7,298 bases of DNA. Origin: Thermoplasmatota archaeon. Its GTDB lineage: Bacteria > Pseudomonadota > Gammaproteobacteria > Burkholderiales > Thiobacillaceae. Both the position numbers and the translations under genes were made by a program. A model generated the notes under the pieces. That model was not told the origin of the DNA and made no database searches. It saw only the letters and a program-made list of their open reading frames with translations. The stretch covers positions 1 through 7,298 of the forward strand of contig JAMCVR010000020.1 of assembly GCA_023475455.1 (NCBI GenBank), written 5' to 3'. This document shows positions 6,306 through 7,298 of this stretch, in pieces (position 1 is the stretch's first letter; each line of letters begins with the position of its first letter).

Positions 6306-7168
6306 GTCTGTGACTCCTTGGTTTTGATGTTTGGCAAGGCTTTAGCCGAGGCAGTCTTCGCCCAGCGCAATTCGGCGCCTTCGCGCAGGCTGTCCAGAAT
6401 AGCCGAGAAGTCGAGCGGGAATTGCTCGGCGAGCTTCCCCGCCCGTGCTTCCAGCTGTTCCCAATCAAGGGAACAGCTGGCTTCGACAAAAGCAAAAGCA
6501 ATATGGTTATCGCCCCCGGGAACCGTTCCCACCTGGATGCGCCCTGCGAAGGCGTCGTTCATCAAGGCCAGGTGCCTGGACCAGTATTTTCTTGGCCCGG
6601 CGAAGTTGGCGACGAGCAGGCCGCCCGGCCTGAGCCGGTTGCGCGCCGCCCGGTAGAAGCCGCGATCGAGAAAAGTCGGGGCGATGCCCTTGTCGTCGAA
6701 GCCATCCAGCAGCAGAACGTCGGTATCGCCTTCCGCGGCGGGCAGATACTCGGCCGCATCGGCCTGGATGATCGCCAGGCGTTCGTCGCCGGGGACGCCG
6801 AACGCCTCACGCAGCGCGATGACATCGGGATTCACCTCGACGACGGTCAGACGTGCGCGAGGCAGATGACGGTGGCAGAACTTGGCCAGCGAACCGCCCC
6901 CCAGCCCGACCATCAACACATGATCCGGTTTGGGCACGAACAGCAGAAAGGCCATCATCTTGCGGGTGTAGGCAATATCGAGGGCGAAGGGATCGTCGAT
7001 GCGCATGGAACTCTGGATGAAATCCAGACTGAACAACAGTTGCCGCGTCTCGCCGTCGTCGATGATGAAAGGCCGGGCGTAGCGGCCGGCCAGTATCTGC
7101 TCATAGAGCGCCACAGGGTCGCTCTGCGCCGGTTCGAGCACGCGCACCTTGACCGGCTCGCCCGACAC
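6281..7168 (-). CDS. Spermidine-synthase-like SAM-dependent transferase
   Basis: This 295-residue protein has the class I methyltransferase fold of the spermidine-synthase superfamily. The N-terminal beta region includes FIIDDGETRQLLFSLDFIQSSM at 34-55, then a YTRKMM helix at 67-72. Motif I is VLMVGLGGGSLAKF at 84-97, the ribose-binding acidic strand is LTVVEVNPDVI at 107-117, the adenine-side acidic residue is in QADAAEYL at 135-142, and LLLDGFDDKGIAP lies at 152-164. Spermidine synthases usually have a D-x-x-D-P-x-G gatekeeping pattern; here the proline is missing (GFDDKG), so polyamine synthesis is doubtful and the substrate is unknown. The start is a GTG without a clear ribosome site, three bases from a 127-base repeat at the window end. 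The true N-terminus could differ. The last ~20 residues look unconserved and overlap the next gene by 25 bases. Confidence -1.
   Translation of the reverse strand: MSGEPVKVRVLEPAQSDPVALYEQILAGRYARPFIIDDGETRQLLFSLDFIQSSMRIDDPFALDIAYTRKMMAFLLFVPKPDHVLMVGLGGGSLAKFCHRHLPRARLTVVEVNPDVIALREAFGVPGDERLAIIQADAAEYLPAAEGDTDVLLLDGFDDKGIAPTFLDRGFYRAARNRLRPGGLLVANFAGPRKYWSRHLALMNDAFAGRIQVGTVPGGDNHIAFAFVEASCSLDWEQLEARAGKLAEQFPLDFSAILDSLREGAELRWAKTASAKALPNIKTKESQTCRKSTPT
6314..6319 (-). promoter_or_regulatory. Ribosome binding site of the small winged-helix gene
   Basis: On the minus strand AAGGAG lies eight bases before the ATG at 6305. It is embedded in the 3' end of the transferase gene and decides the start of the small gene. 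Confidence -1.
6451..6480. repeat. Perfect 12-bp inverted repeat, 6-base loop, inside the transferase gene
   Basis: CCAGCTGTTCCC (6451-6462) and GGGAACAGCTGG (6469-6480) are exact reverse complements around AATCAA. The minus strand codes here for SCSLDWEQLE, around residues 231-240 of the transferase. Neither strand has a T-run after the stem, so it is not a standard intrinsic terminator. It may be a chance product of coding, an RNA hairpin or a protein site. Confidence -1.
6904..7030. repeat. 127-bp direct repeat, copy 1 (internal, in transferase gene)
   Basis: These 127 bases are identical to 7172-7298. They code on the minus strand for about residues 47-88 of the transferase, which includes the start of the SAM-binding motif, and fit that gene without a break, so this copy is the native one. 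The flanking bases differ at once (A at 6903 against T at 7171). Confidence -1.
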
Positions 7169-7171
7169 TTT

Positions 7172-7298
7172 GCCCGACCATCAACACATGATCCGGTTTG
7201 GGCACGAACAGCAGAAAGGCCATCATCTTGCGGGTGTAGGCAATATCGAGGGCGAAGGGATCGTCGATGCGCATGGAACTCTGGATGAAATCCAGACT
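7172..7298. repeat. 127-bp direct repeat, copy 2 at the window end (probable assembly overlap)
   Basis: This is an exact copy of 6904-7030, displaced by 268 bases and running to the last base of the window. 268 is not a multiple of 3, so read literally on the minus strand it is an out-of-frame fragment of the transferase that runs into other codons and stops at 7101-7103. A length of exactly 127 equals the largest k-mer size of the SPAdes assemblers, which points to a self-loop in an assembly graph. A real 268-bp tandem duplication is the alternative. No independent gene is seen in 7169-7298. Confidence -1.

Noticed and set aside
6422..7288. 288-residue plus-strand frame opposite the transferase
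   Set aside because: The minus strand has a full set of SAM-binding motifs; the plus-strand product also runs through the artefactual repeat and repeats part of itself.
7172..7298. Terminal repeat as a mobile-element end or attachment site
   Set aside because: The repeated bases are ordinary transferase coding sequence, with no terminal inverted repeats or transposase nearby, and the length fits an assembler k-mer.

Overview
The window looks like a piece of a chromosome from a GC-rich proteobacterium. The protein style and the small winged-helix gene suggest a betaproteobacterium, possibly a chemolithotroph, but this is a guess from general resemblance and not a placement. It has two parts: a rightward operon of hydrogenase-4/complex-I-like genes (positions 1-6063), and a leftward pair of genes that meets it tail to tail (6060-7168). 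The last 127 bases exactly repeat an internal stretch and look like an assembly end effect.

The operon reads hyfB (3' part only, cut by the left edge), hyfC, hyfE, hyfF, hyfG, hyfI. Intergenic gaps are 1 to 4 bases, so the genes are surely co-transcribed and probably translationally coupled. HyfB, HyfC, HyfE and HyfF are membrane subunits: two antiporter-like proteins, a NuoH-like anchor and a NuoK-like subunit. HyfG (NuoC and NuoD domains fused) and HyfI (NuoB-like, one [4Fe-4S] cluster) form the peripheral module.

The main point is that HyfG is not a hydrogenase by sequence. The two cysteine pairs that hold the Ni-Fe centre are both gone: the first is Ser222/Ser225, and the C-terminal DPCxxC is replaced by a PDFPLIN stretch. 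HyfI keeps all four cluster cysteines. There is no hyfD between C and E and no ferredoxin gene hyfH between G and I. This matches the class called energy-converting hydrogenase-related (Ehr) complexes, whose substrate and electron donor are unknown. The likely picture is an ion-translocating membrane complex driven by an unidentified redox or conformational reaction at a Ni-free HyfG/HyfI site.

The leftward pair encodes a spermidine-synthase-fold SAM-dependent transferase and an 81-residue winged-helix protein with a basic GRKPK tail. The two genes overlap by 25 bases. The small gene and hyfI end on the same CTAG, leaving no intergenic space for a terminator. No RNA genes, insertion sequences or CRISPR arrays were seen.
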